Source of the DNA: CAYJHC01 sp964369805
Lineage (GTDB): Bacteria; Bacillota; Clostridia; Peptostreptococcales; Anaerovoracaceae
Assembly (NCBI GenBank): GCA_964369805.1
Contig: CAYJFM010000007.1
Coordinates: 1-62,498 of the forward strand
Length of the DNA: 62,498 bases
Direction: 5' to 3'
Positions 24,909 to 33,883 of the stretch are shown one piece after another. A program made the position numbers and the translations under genes. The notes beneath the pieces were generated by a model that was given only the letters and a program-made list of their open reading frames with translations, made no database searches and was not told the origin of the DNA. Position 1 is the stretch's first letter; every line of letters begins with the position of its first letter.

Positions 24909-26429
24909 TTAAAGCTTACCATTGCTTATATCTTTTTCACGTTGTTCAACGAGCTCTGCTAAATTTGATAAATCCATGGTTGCTCTTCTTTTAGCTTCTT
25001 TTTGTGCTCTCTTCTGAGCTCTTGTTGTACCAAGAGCTTTTCTCTCTAGATAAGGTATGTAATCTTTATGGTCTTGCACACAAACATAACCAGGTCGCAT
25101 TAGCTTTCTTCCAGCAATCATTTCTTCCAGTCTATGAGCTAGCCATCCAGAAAGCCTAGCAATTGCAAAAAGAGGTGTTGCTATATCCATAGGGATATTT
25201 AGTGCGCCATAAACAAATCCAGAATATAGATCAACATTAGCACACATTGTTTTCTTTTGACCATGAATTTCTTCATAGATTCTTGGTGTATTATTTTCAA
25301 TGTATTCACAAATATTGAATTCATCTTCTAGACCTTTTGCTTTTGCAAGATCTCTAGCCATTTCCTTAAGGATAACCGCTCTTGGGTCAGAAATTGTATA
25401 TATAGCATGTCCCATACCATAAACTAATCCCTTATTATCATAAGCTTCTTTCATAAGTAGCTTTCTTATGTACTCATCAAGTTGATTTGTATCAGTAGGA
25501 TCTGCAACTTTTTCTTTTAAATCTTCAAGCATTCCAATTACAGAAATATTAGCACCACCATGAAGAGGTCCTTTAAGAGAACCAATAGCAGCGGATATTA
25601 CAGAATAGGTATCTGTTCCTGAAGATGAAATAAGGTGAGTAGTAAATGTTGAGTTATTACCACCACCGTGCTCAGTATGAATAATAAGACAGGTATCAAG
25701 AACCTTAGCCTCAAAGTCTGTATACAGCCCATCATCCCTAGTCATTCTTAGTAGGTTTTCAGCAGTGCTTAGCTCAGGAAGAGGCTGGTGTAAAACGAGA
25801 CTCTTATTATCAAAAGCTGCGGTTTTAGCTTGATATGCATATGCTACTAGAGCGGGGAATCTTCCGATGAGGTTTATGGATTGTAGCAAAATATTTTCTA
25901 CAGATACACTGTCAGGGTTTTCATCATAACAGTATAGACCAAGTACACTTCTAGATAGTTTATTCATAATATTTTTAGAAGGTGTGGTAAGAATCATATC
26001 CCTCGCAAAATCCTTAGGTAACTCTCGTTTTTCGGCAATTAACCTTTTGAATTCAGTTAGTTCATCTTTTGTTGGAAGTTCACCAAACATAAGCAAAAAA
26101 GTTACTTCTTCAAAGCCGAATCGATTTTCCTTTTGGTAATTGGTTACGAGCTCCTTAATTTCATAACCTCTATAATAAAGCTCTCCTGGTACAGGGACTT
26201 TATTATTTTGCTCATCAGTTTTATACCCAACTACCTCCCCAATTCGTGTCAGTCCTACTACTACGCCTGTGCCATTGGCATTACGAAGTCCTCTTTTTAC
26301 GTTATACTTAATATATAGATCATTCTCTATTACGTTGGTTTGAGAGAGATGTTCGGCCATAGAACTTAGATATGAGGGAGGAATTTTACCTACCTTAGGG
26401 GCTTTGTTTCTTTTTAAAAATTCTAACAT
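24909..26429 (-). CDS. Citrate synthase
   Basis: 506 residues, longer than typical (about 430-450) through N- and C-terminal extensions. It condenses oxaloacetate and acetyl-CoA. Active-site motifs are HTEHGGGNNSTFTTH (catalytic His), GSLKGPLHGGAN (His) and YGMGHAIYTISDPRA, plus the C-terminal R-x-G region. A 2-methylcitrate synthase cannot be excluded. It has its own promoter and a strong site (AAAGGAGG). Confidence 0.9.
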   Translation of the reverse strand: MLEFLKRNKAPKVGKIPPSYLSSMAEHLSQTNVIENDLYIKYNVKRGLRNANGTGVVVGLTRIGEVVGYKTDEQNNKVPVPGELYYRGYEIKELVTNYQKENRFGFEEVTFLLMFGELPTKDELTEFKRLIAEKRELPKDFARDMILTTPSKNIMNKLSRSVLGLYCYDENPDSVSVENILLQSINLIGRFPALVAYAYQAKTAAFDNKSLVLHQPLPELSTAENLLRMTRDDGLYTDFEAKVLDTCLIIHTEHGGGNNSTFTTHLISSSGTDTYSVISAAIGSLKGPLHGGANISVIGMLEDLKEKVADPTDTNQLDEYIRKLLMKEAYDNKGLVYGMGHAIYTISDPRAVILKEMARDLAKAKGLEDEFNICEYIENNTPRIYEEIHGQKKTMCANVDLYSGFVYGALNIPMDIATPLFAIARLSGWLAHRLEEMIAGRKLMRPGYVCVQDHKDYIPYLERKALGTTRAQKRAQKEAKRRATMDLSNLAELVEQREKDISNGKL

Positions 26430-26754
26430 TTATTTCCTCCTTTCAAACAATTAATCAATTATAACATATTGCTAATATAATTTAAAGTGAAAAACATGCA
26501 TAGTATCACAAAAAAGTACAATTATATGCATGATTAATCACAAAATAGAACAAGCTTGTTTTTTAGGAAAATTAATACATACATATAAGCAAATTAGTTA
26601 TATATTTAGGTAAGTATAGGTAAACCTTGGTGAATAAATCCACAAGTGCAGAATATATTGACAGAAGCGAACTAAAATGATAAAGTGTACTATGCGACTT
26701 CATACACGGAGTGAGTGTCTATGAGCATAACTTAAAATTGGAAAGGAGAATGAA
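26430..26754. other. Divergent intergenic region, citrate synthase / GntR operon
   Basis: 325 bases without a gene. Left part: minus-strand promoter for citrate synthase, TATAAT at 26458-26463 and TTTAAA at 26481-26486, 17 apart. Right part: plus-strand promoter and operator of the GntR operon (separate entry). The middle (26490-26640) is AT-rich; I see no ORF, RNA gene or repeat there. Confidence 0.6.
26658..26707 (+). promoter_or_regulatory. Promoter and GntR (YtrA-type) operator
   Basis: TTGACA (26658-26663) and TAAAGT (26681-26686) with 17-base spacing. Overlapping the -10 and start site is GTGTA (26685-26689) with an inverted TACAC (26703-26707), the half-site form reported for YtrA-type GntR repressors. 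The local GntR gene begins 48 bases downstream. Confidence 0.55.
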
Positions 26755-27126
26755 ATGATAGTTCTAGATTATAAAGATAAAAGACCAATTTATGAACAAG
26801 TATCAATGAAACTTCAAAACTTAATAGTTAGTGGCGCCTTAGAGGCAGATACAAAAATGCCAAGTGTAAGAGCACTTGCAGTAGAAATTTCTGTAAATGC
26901 AAACACAATACAAAAAGCCTATGCTCATTTAGAATCACAAGGGTACATTTACCCTGTAGTTGGTAAGGGTAATTTTGTCTCAGAAGAAAGTAGCTGGAAA
27001 GATGGAAAACTGCTAGAAGTTAAAAACGATTTGACAATTTCCATAAAAAATGCAGAAAAAATTGGGATGTCACAAGAAGAGGTCTTACAGATTATTAAAA
27101 AGATTTATGGAGGTGAAAATGATTAA
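26755..27126 (+). CDS. GntR-family repressor, YtrA subfamily
   Basis: 123 residues. An N-terminal winged helix (residues 5-75, PIYEQVSMKLQNLIVSGAL ... MPSVRALAVEISVNANTIQKAYAHLESQGYI) is followed by only about 45 residues, the short C-terminus that defines the YtrA type. Such regulators head operons encoding ABC transporters, as here; the stop overlaps the ABC ATPase start by 8 bases. Likely autorepressor responding to cell-envelope stress or antibiotics. Confidence 0.88.
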   Translation: MIVLDYKDKRPIYEQVSMKLQNLIVSGALEADTKMPSVRALAVEISVNANTIQKAYAHLESQGYIYPVVGKGNFVSEESSWKDGKLLEVKNDLTISIKNAEKIGMSQEEVLQIIKKIYGGEND

Positions 27127-28045
27127 AATAGAAAATATATCAAAAGTATTCACTGATACTATAGCCCTAGATAATGTAACTCTTGAGATAGAAGAGGGAA
27201 AGGTATTTGGACTGATAGGGTCTAATGGGGCAGGAAAAAGCACACTGCTTAAAATAATTTCGGGAATAATCAAAGAAGATGAGGGTGCTATATCTGTAGA
27301 TGGAATGGTGGCATACGAAAACACGAATGCAAAAGAGAAAATATTTTACATTTCAGATAATCAATATTTTAACAGTAACAGTACCCCCTCGGATTTAATA
27401 AAAGAATATGCAATTTATTACAGTGAGTTTGATAAGGATAAAGCAAAAAAACTTTTCTATAAATTTGGCATTAATGAAAAACAAAAATTTAGTACATTTT
27501 CAAAGGGAGTGAAAAAACAACTATCAATTCTAATTGGCTTGTCTGCAAAGACAAAATATTTATTATGTGATGAGACCTTTGATGGTTTGGATCCTGCTAT
27601 GAGGCAAGCAACCAAAGCCTTATTTATAAATGAGATTGAAGAAAGAGGTGTTACGCTGATTATTACATCACATAATTTACGAGAGCTAGAAGATATTTGT
27701 GACAATATTGGATTAATACATAGGGGGGGAGTGATACTCAGTAGCGATCTTGATACAATAAAGCTAGGATTGCACAAAATTCAATGTGCATTTAAAAAAG
27801 AATATCTAAAAGATAGTATTGAAAAAATCAATAATGAATACGCAGTATTATCAGTAAGTGAAAGAGGTAGCCTTCTTACCCTTACAATACGAGGTGAAGA
27901 AAAGCAGATTAGTGATTATATAGCGAACTTAAATCCGATTTTTTATGAAACAATTCCACTTTCTTTGGAAGAAATATTTATATCAGAAACGGAGGTAATG
28001 GGATATGACATCAAAAATATCATTTCTGAAGTTGATTTTGAATAG
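27119..28045 (+). CDS. ABC transporter ATP-binding protein
   Basis: 308 residues. Walker A GSNGAGKST, Q-loop region SDNQYF, a degenerate signature FSKGVKKQLSI in place of LSGGQ, Walker B YLLCDETFDGLDP and the switch His in ITSHNLRELED. About 90 C-terminal residues form an extra domain typical of exporter ATPases of the YtrB/BcrA type. ATG 27119 follows GGAGGTGAA; the frame is open upstream. It overlaps the permease gene by 41 bases. Confidence 0.9.
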   Translation: MIKIENISKVFTDTIALDNVTLEIEEGKVFGLIGSNGAGKSTLLKIISGIIKEDEGAISVDGMVAYENTNAKEKIFYISDNQYFNSNSTPSDLIKEYAIYYSEFDKDKAKKLFYKFGINEKQKFSTFSKGVKKQLSILIGLSAKTKYLLCDETFDGLDPAMRQATKALFINEIEERGVTLIITSHNLRELEDICDNIGLIHRGGVILSSDLDTIKLGLHKIQCAFKKEYLKDSIEKINNEYAVLSVSERGSLLTLTIRGEEKQISDYIANLNPIFYETIPLSLEEIFISETEVMGYDIKNIISEVDFE

Positions 28046-29750
28046 CATAAAAGAAAAAGAATGGACTATTGTTTTATCCTTTATTGCAAGTTTGTTTGCT
28101 GGTCCAGTTGTAGCTGTATTATTGATGACGCAATTTGAAATATATGAAGATTCATCTGCATTTACTTCTTCGTGGATAGTGAGCTTTAGTTTAGTGGCAA
28201 TAGCGGGGGCCTTAATATGCGCAATAATACAATTTAAATACCTACACTCTACTAGCTTAACAGACTACTACCATAGCCTTCCAATTAGTAGAGGAAAACT
28301 CTTCTTTAAGAACTATCTTACAGGACTTACCGTATATATCGTACCACTATTTATAAATGTTCTTATAACACTAACCTACATGTCAGTGGTAAATGGTGAA
28401 AATATAGAGATATACTTTTTTGGATTACTAAAGAGTAGCAGTATTGCTATTGGAATATTTTTGTTGGTATATCACTTAGGGATCCTAGGAATTATGCTAA
28501 CAGGAACATTAAACTCATCGATGGTTACTATAATAATACTAGGGACAGGATTTGCAGGAATAGCAATATCTATATTGGGATATTTTTCAACCTTTGATAC
28601 ATACTGTGCACAATCATATGCCTCATCCTATCTTTATATTTTGTCGCCTCTTGCAAACTCACTATATGTGATGGTGGCAGCCATTGATACTACTTGGTCT
28701 ATACAAAGTATAACAACATATATAACCTGCAATGTGGGGATGATTATTATACTTGGAGTGCTTGCATATTTTTCTTATATGAAAAGGAAATCAGAGCTTG
28801 CAGAGTCGGGAATGAAAAACAAATTCCTCATAAGGAGTATTTCTATATATGGTGCAGTTACAGTCGGATTACTAGGGGCAGTTCTTACATGGCAAATAAT
28901 AGAACCTGTAGACTCTACACCTATAATCAGCTTAATTATAGGTAGTGGATTAACCTTAGTTACATATTTAGTGGTGAGGATGGTTTTTGTAGGGACGTTT
29001 ACTACTACTAATACTGAAAAAGTCTACCTAGCAGTAGCAGTTTTAATTACGGTAACTATAGCATCAGTTTTTAGCTATGACTTAATTAACTATGAAAATA
29101 AAATAGTGCCTAAAGACGAAATTAGTAATGTGGAGATTTTTGAAATTGACTACAATGGAGAAAGTCAACCAATTGCAAGTATAGACTTTTCTAATCCTCA
29201 AGATTCCAAAGGGTATAGCTATGAATCTGCTACATATGAGTTTTTGCAAGAAGCCTCTATAAATCACGGAAATGAAAATCCAACAACAATTCTGGCCAAA
29301 GTAAGCTCAACAAATGGAGGAAGCTATACTAGAAGGTATCAGGTAAGTGATGAAACCTTGGAACTATTGAAACCAGTAATAGAATCAGAAGAGGCTAAAG
29401 AAAACTATTATCCGTCTATAAAAATAGAGGAACTAATGGATAGTAATGTGGAATTATATTTCTCTGACGAGAATGGAATTGCCCTGGGAAATACTGAAAA
29501 TAATATTATTAATGACCAAAAAACTGAATTAATAGAAGCGTACTATAAAGATATTTCAGAAAATTATTCGTACGAAATGGCTATAAAGAAAGACACACTC
29601 GGAAATATAATTATTTTAACCCAGTTAGAAAGTGAAAGGAACAAAGAGGAGCCTTGGAGTATAGAAGAGTATCGCCTACCAATTAATGAAGAATTCACAA
29701 ACACTCAGGAAGTAATACAAAGGATAGAGTCAAATAAAATAGCATATTAA
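28005..29750 (+). CDS. ABC transporter permease with C-terminal extracytoplasmic domain
   Basis: 581 residues. About ten membrane segments occupy residues 15-370, including FKYLHSTSLTDYYHSLPISRGKLFFKNYLTG, a motif typical of YtrC/D-type permeases where a cytoplasmic loop meets the ATPase. The last 200 residues (from about YENKIVPKDEIS) are hydrophilic and probably extracellular. It partners the overlapping ATPase. Substrate unknown; drug or peptide efflux is the usual guess for YtrA-linked systems. Confidence 0.82.
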   Translation: MTSKISFLKLILNSIKEKEWTIVLSFIASLFAGPVVAVLLMTQFEIYEDSSAFTSSWIVSFSLVAIAGALICAIIQFKYLHSTSLTDYYHSLPISRGKLFFKNYLTGLTVYIVPLFINVLITLTYMSVVNGENIEIYFFGLLKSSSIAIGIFLLVYHLGILGIMLTGTLNSSMVTIIILGTGFAGIAISILGYFSTFDTYCAQSYASSYLYILSPLANSLYVMVAAIDTTWSIQSITTYITCNVGMIIILGVLAYFSYMKRKSELAESGMKNKFLIRSISIYGAVTVGLLGAVLTWQIIEPVDSTPIISLIIGSGLTLVTYLVVRMVFVGTFTTTNTEKVYLAVAVLITVTIASVFSYDLINYENKIVPKDEISNVEIFEIDYNGESQPIASIDFSNPQDSKGYSYESATYEFLQEASINHGNENPTTILAKVSSTNGGSYTRRYQVSDETLELLKPVIESEEAKENYYPSIKIEELMDSNVELYFSDENGIALGNTENNIINDQKTELIEAYYKDISENYSYEMAIKKDTLGNIIILTQLESERNKEEPWSIEEYRLPINEEFTNTQEVIQRIESNKIAY

Positions 29751-29768
29751 AAGCTGGATTTTAAACCA

Positions 29769-29812
29769 TAAAAAATAGAAAGAGTAGGAAGCTACCCTTT
29801 CTATTTTTTTAT
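29769..29812 (+). terminator. Terminator of the GntR-ABC operon
   Basis: AAAATAGAAAG and CTTTCTATTTT arms with inner GTAG/CTAC pairing and a T7 tract. Confidence 0.85.
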
Positions 29813-29840
29813 TCATCAAATTAAATCATTTTGCTGTGAA

Positions 29841-30566
29841 TTAAGCATCTTGTCTTGTGTCTGAAATTTGGATTTCTCTAAGGTTTACACCTTGAGGAAG
29901 TTCATATGCGAACTTAATGGTTTTTGCAATATCTGCTGCGGTAATAGAGCCTACACCAGTAGCTTCTTTCCATCCAAAGTACGCTTCTTTTATAGAATCG
30001 CTAGTTGTATGACCTACTAGCTCTGTATCTACTGCACCAGGGCAAACCCACATAACCCTAACATTGTGAGGAGCCATTTCATTTCTAGCGACCTCTGACA
30101 GTCCAACTACTCCATATTTGCTTGCACAGTATGCAGCATGATTTCCAAATGGTTTAACACCTGCGATTGAAGAAAGATTGATAATAGTTCCACAGCCTCT
30201 TTCTTTCATATCATCCATTACAATCTGCATTCCATGCATAACTCCCATTACATTTACATCAAGCATTGCTTGCCACTCTGCAGGGTCTTGGTTTTCAAGG
30301 TTACCAAGTAGCATGATACCAGCATTGTTAATTATTAAGTCTGCTTTTCCATAAACGGCTTCAGCATCTCTAACAGCTTTTTCAAACTCAGTTCTATTGG
30401 TTACGTCTACTTGAGAGCAGATTGTATTTTCAAGTTGTAAGTCTTTAATAAGTTGAATTCTTCTACCTAAAAGCAGCAGTGGGTATCCTGCCTTGTTAAA
30501 TTCAAGAGCTAAAGCTTTCCCAAAACCAGAACTAGCACCAGTTATTACGACTAATTTTTTTGTCAT
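29841..30566 (-). CDS. Short-chain dehydrogenase/reductase
   Basis: 241 residues, classical SDR. Cofactor motif TGASSGFG (12-19 region), NNAG, catalytic Ser in IINLSSIAG and YCASKYG (Y-x3-K). The basic residues in LLLGRR after beta-2 suggest NADPH preference. The start is ATG 30566 with GGAGG 6 bases upstream; the frame stays open further upstream without support. It resembles the YdfG/serine or 3-hydroxy acid dehydrogenase group, but the substrate is not determined. Confidence 0.88.
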   Translation of the reverse strand: MTKKLVVITGASSGFGKALALEFNKAGYPLLLLGRRIQLIKDLQLENTICSQVDVTNRTEFEKAVRDAEAVYGKADLIINNAGIMLLGNLENQDPAEWQAMLDVNVMGVMHGMQIVMDDMKERGCGTIINLSSIAGVKPFGNHAAYCASKYGVVGLSEVARNEMAPHNVRVMWVCPGAVDTELVGHTTSDSIKEAYFGWKEATGVGSITAADIAKTIKFAYELPQGVNLREIQISDTRQDA

Positions 30567-30778
30567 TTTATGACCTCCATATTTTTTAATTGATAAATCA
30601 CTACTTAGTGAGACATCTATTTTTAGCACTATAACTATTGTTAAATTATAGTTAGTTGTGTTGGTAAAGTCAAGGTCTATAAAGAGTCAGATGAGCATAT
30701 GTAATGATAGTCTGACTATAGAGATTAAGGCAATTTAGTATGAAATGAAGAAAACCTTTAGTTTGTCTAATTAAACTC

Positions 30779-30806
30779 TTGATTTTAAATAAAAATATTG
30801 TATACT
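30779..30806 (+). promoter_or_regulatory. Promoter of the first small lipoprotein gene
   Basis: TTGATT (30779-30784) and TATACT (30801-30806) with 16-base spacing, 42 bases before the ATG. Confidence 0.55.
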
Positions 30807-30847
30807 ATCAAAGTAGTTATAAGATAAAAGTTAGAAGGAGAAGAACT

Positions 30848-31225
30848 ATGAAAAAAATCTTATTATTGGCTATTTCTGTTATTATGGTATTTGCTTTAGC
30901 TGGATGTGGAGCGGAATTAACAGAAGCAGAACAACCATATGTAGGTAGCAGAGAATTAATAGATGTTAGATATTTAGGAATATCTGCAATGGATAGCTTA
31001 GGTGATGCATCGGGAACACTAGAGTTAAAGGATAACAAAAAAGGATCACTGACTATTGCTTTCAATGGAGAAGAAGAAACTGCAGACCTTGACTGGAGCG
31101 AAAACGAAGAAGGGCAAGTTGCTTATACAGACGCTGAAGGCGTAACAGGAAACCTTGTATTAGAAGGTAGCGATGTAGTTTTAGAATATGATGGAATGGA
31201 ATTTGTATTTGGATCTGCTGAGTAA
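30848..31225 (+). CDS. Small lipoprotein, paralog A
   Basis: 125 residues. Signal MKKILLLAISVIMVFALAGC gives a lipobox LAGC (C20). The mature part is acidic with alternating strand pattern (GTLELKDNKKGSLTIAFNGEEETADLDW, EFVFG end). It aligns along its length with the next gene (TEAEQPYVG/TDEEKAFVG, NKKGSL/NKTGNL, GMEFVF/GMDFVF). This lipocalin-like domain pattern (each about 100 residues) is common in clostridial lipoproteins of unknown role. GGAGAAG precedes ATG 30848. Confidence 0.75.
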   Translation: MKKILLLAISVIMVFALAGCGAELTEAEQPYVGSRELIDVRYLGISAMDSLGDASGTLELKDNKKGSLTIAFNGEEETADLDWSENEEGQVAYTDAEGVTGNLVLEGSDVVLEYDGMEFVFGSAE

Positions 31226-31239
31226 TTAATTTCTAAAAA

Positions 31240-31272
31240 GCAAAAAGCTAGCGTTGGCTAGCTTTTTTTTAT
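31240..31272 (+). terminator. Terminator between the two lipoprotein genes
   Basis: AAAAAGCTAGC / GCTAGCTTTTT with GTTG loop and T8. The two paralogs are thus separate transcription units. Confidence 0.9.
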
Positions 31273-31364
31273 AAACTGCACATTTGTATGGGGAAATATT
31301 ATCGATAACTGATACTATGGAAGCAAGATATAACAGAACAACCAAATAAGAATAGGAGGGAGTT

Positions 31365-31745
31365 ATGAAAAGAGTATTAGTTTTAGCTATAGCATTAATT
31401 ATGACATTTTCGCTAGCTGGCTGCGGAGGAGGAGATTTAACTGATGAAGAAAAAGCATTTGTGGGAAATTGGACTTTAACTGATCTAATGTTAGGTGGAG
31501 AATCCTATATGGCTTTTATGGGTGAAATTGAAGGCGATATGACCATTGAAGACAACAAGACTGGAAACTTAAACCTAACAATGGAAGGCGAAGAGAGTAG
31601 CATAACATTTGACTGGGGTGTAGGAGAAAGTGGGACAGTTGACTTTGAAGGAAGTGACGGATCTACAGGAGTCCTTTCAATAGTTGATGGAAATGTACAC
31701 TTTGAGGCAGAAGGAATGGATTTTGTTTTTTCTCCTACTAGCTAA
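31365..31745 (+). CDS. Small lipoprotein, paralog B
   Basis: 126 residues with signal and lipobox LAGC (C19/20), then GGGDLTDEEKAFVGNWTLTDLMLGGESY. GNW at the start of the mature domain and repeated strand motifs suggest a small beta-barrel (lipocalin-like) fold. It is a tandem paralog of the gene at 30848. Strong ribosome site AGGAGGGAG. Confidence 0.75.
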   Translation: MKRVLVLAIALIMTFSLAGCGGGDLTDEEKAFVGNWTLTDLMLGGESYMAFMGEIEGDMTIEDNKTGNLNLTMEGEESSITFDWGVGESGTVDFEGSDGSTGVLSIVDGNVHFEAEGMDFVFSPTS

Positions 31746-31783
31746 AAGAACCTATGCAGAGAATATAAAATGCTTTAAATTAG

Positions 31784-31816
31784 AGTGTAGCAGTTATAAG
31801 TAATTGCTACACTTTT
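31784..31816 (+). terminator. Terminator after lipoprotein B
   Basis: AGTGTAGCA / TGCTACACT stem, 12-base loop, followed by TTTT. Confidence 0.75.
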
Positions 31817-31891
31817 ATATTGTTGAAAAAGTCAAGCAATCTAAATTTAAACCTTCTAAACCTGATATATTAAATTATTTTCTATACATTA

Positions 31892-31920
31892 TTGTAATCG
31901 GTATAGAATTGAAATATAAT
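31892..31920 (+). promoter_or_regulatory. Promoter of the CASTOR/POLLUX-like gene
   Basis: TTGTAA (31892-31897) and TATAAT (31915-31920) with 17-base spacing. Confidence 0.7.
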
Positions 31921-31993
31921 AAAATAGAATTAGGAAAATTTAAAGTGATAAATAATATTATAGAAAGAAGAGATAAAATTGAGAAAAATTACA

Positions 31994-33832
31994 ATGAAAA
32001 ATAGAATTCAGTATAGATTTGACAACTTAATGTCTAAAGGAACTATAGCTTTAGTAGGGGTGTTGTTTATTGCAACCGCTATTGTTATTACAATAGTAGG
32101 GTTGCTACTACTATTACTAGATAAGAATGGAGCACCTTTGAGCGAGAATATTTGGCTTAGCATTATGCATGTAATTGATGCGGGAACAATAACCGGAGCT
32201 GAAACAAATGATGTGATATTTTTAATTTTAATGTCTATAGCAACACTTTGTGGAATATTTGTAACTAGTATATTAATATCTATCATTACAGCTGGCTTTG
32301 AAGAAAAACTAAGCAGTTTAAAGAAGGGGAACTCTCAAGTTATTGAGGAAAATCATACAGTAATATTAGGATTTAATAATGATATATATACTTTAATTAG
32401 TGAAATTGTAACAGCCAATGAAAACCAAAAAGATGGGTGTATTGTAGTACTATCAAGTGAAGAAAAAGAAGTGGTAGAAAACGCTATTGCCCAAGAAATA
32501 AAGAATATGAAAACGACAAGAGTGATATGTAGAACAGGAAGCATTTCAGACATTCATATGCTTCAAAAATGTGCAGTTGATAAAGCAAAAGTTATTATTG
32601 TAAATGAGCCAGATGACCTAATGACGTTAAAAGGCTTTATTGCTGTTAATAATTTTTTAGAATCTAACATTGTAGGTGAAAAAAAACCATATGTTGTCTC
32701 CACAATAAATTCGAAGGCAAATTATGATGCAATACAAATTGTTTCGAATGGAAATGCAGAGTTAATATTAATAGAGGATGCAATTTCTAGAATTATTGCT
32801 CAAGCTTGTAGGCAACCAGGTATATCAAATGTTTTGATTGAACTTTTTGATTATGATGGAGATGAACTTTACTTTGAACGCATTCCAGATCTTGTTGGAA
32901 AAACAATGGAAGAGGCAATTAATAGTTTTTCAAAGTCAATTGTTTTTGGATATAGTAGAGATGGGGAAATTTATCTCAATCCGAAAAAATCTATTAGACT
33001 AGAAAAAGATGACGAGATTATTCTGCTTGCTGAAGATGATGGAGTATCAATACCAACGGAGCATAAGGTTAGGGATGTTTCTAAAATCAGATCTTTTGAG
33101 GAGTATGCTCCGAAAAAAGAAAGTATATTAATTATAGACATGAACCATATGATTGAAAAAATCATAAATGAACTTGGAAATTACTTCACAGAAGGCTCAG
33201 AGATAATTGTGGCACATAGTTACATTGACAAGGACTTTGAGGAAAAATGCAAAACTATAAAAGGAATAGATATACAGCTAATTGCCTGTGATACTAGCGA
33301 TAGAGCGACCTTAGAAGAGTTAACTTCCAAAGATATGAGTCATGTATTGTTGTTGAGTGACAGAGATCTTGACGATGACACCTCAGATGCTACAACTTTA
33401 TTACAGTTGATTCACCTTAGAGATATAGCAAAATCTACTGGTAAGAAATTCAACATTACCAGTGAGCTAAAGGATGTCTCAAACCAAAAATTAGCAGAAG
33501 TTGCAAAGGTAAATGACTTAGTAATTGGTTCCAATATAGTTAATTTAGTAATGACTCAAATCTCTGAGAATAGAAGTTTATCAAAAGTGTTTAGTGAACT
33601 CTTATATTCAATAGGCAATGAGATATATATAAGAAAAGCGTCTTATTTTGTAAAACCAGGAATAGAAATGGACTTTTACCAAGTTTCTACTATACTTTGT
33701 GAACATGACCAAATAGCCATTGGGTATAAAGTGCAAGTAAAGGATGGGTATGAAATTGTAATGAATCCTACGAAAAGTGATAAAATTATTTTTGGTGAAG
33801 AAGATTATATTATTTCGCTTGCTGATAAATAA
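31994..33832 (+). CDS. CASTOR/POLLUX-related ion channel with RCK-type domains
   Basis: About 612 residues. N-terminal membrane helices (about 17-45 and 75-100) flank the pore-like segment IWLSIMHVIDAGTITGAE. Then follow two TrkA-N/RCK-like nucleotide-binding domains (HTVILGFNNDIYTLISEIV; ESILIIDMNHMIEKIINEL), each with a TrkA-C-like tail. This order matches the plant CASTOR/POLLUX (DMI1) cation-channel family, which also occurs in bacteria. The ion and gating ligand are unknown. TTG 31979 is an alternative start. Confidence 0.82.
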   Translation: MKNRIQYRFDNLMSKGTIALVGVLFIATAIVITIVGLLLLLLDKNGAPLSENIWLSIMHVIDAGTITGAETNDVIFLILMSIATLCGIFVTSILISIITAGFEEKLSSLKKGNSQVIEENHTVILGFNNDIYTLISEIVTANENQKDGCIVVLSSEEKEVVENAIAQEIKNMKTTRVICRTGSISDIHMLQKCAVDKAKVIIVNEPDDLMTLKGFIAVNNFLESNIVGEKKPYVVSTINSKANYDAIQIVSNGNAELILIEDAISRIIAQACRQPGISNVLIELFDYDGDELYFERIPDLVGKTMEEAINSFSKSIVFGYSRDGEIYLNPKKSIRLEKDDEIILLAEDDGVSIPTEHKVRDVSKIRSFEEYAPKKESILIIDMNHMIEKIINELGNYFTEGSEIIVAHSYIDKDFEEKCKTIKGIDIQLIACDTSDRATLEELTSKDMSHVLLLSDRDLDDDTSDATTLLQLIHLRDIAKSTGKKFNITSELKDVSNQKLAEVAKVNDLVIGSNIVNLVMTQISENRSLSKVFSELLYSIGNEIYIRKASYFVKPGIEMDFYQVSTILCEHDQIAIGYKVQVKDGYEIVMNPTKSDKIIFGEEDYIISLADK

Positions 33833-33883
33833 AAAAGATATTGAGCTTAACCAGTCTTAAGCTGTCGTTCGAATATAATATGT

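Noticed and set aside
27119..28045. ABC ATPase as inactive because the signature reads SKGVKKQ
   Set aside because: YtrB/BcrA-type exporter ATPases commonly carry such a divergent signature; the Walker motifs and switch His are intact.
31804..32004. 66-residue open frame before the channel gene
   Set aside because: It overlaps the terminator and the clear promoter of the channel gene, has no ribosome site and AT-driven composition.
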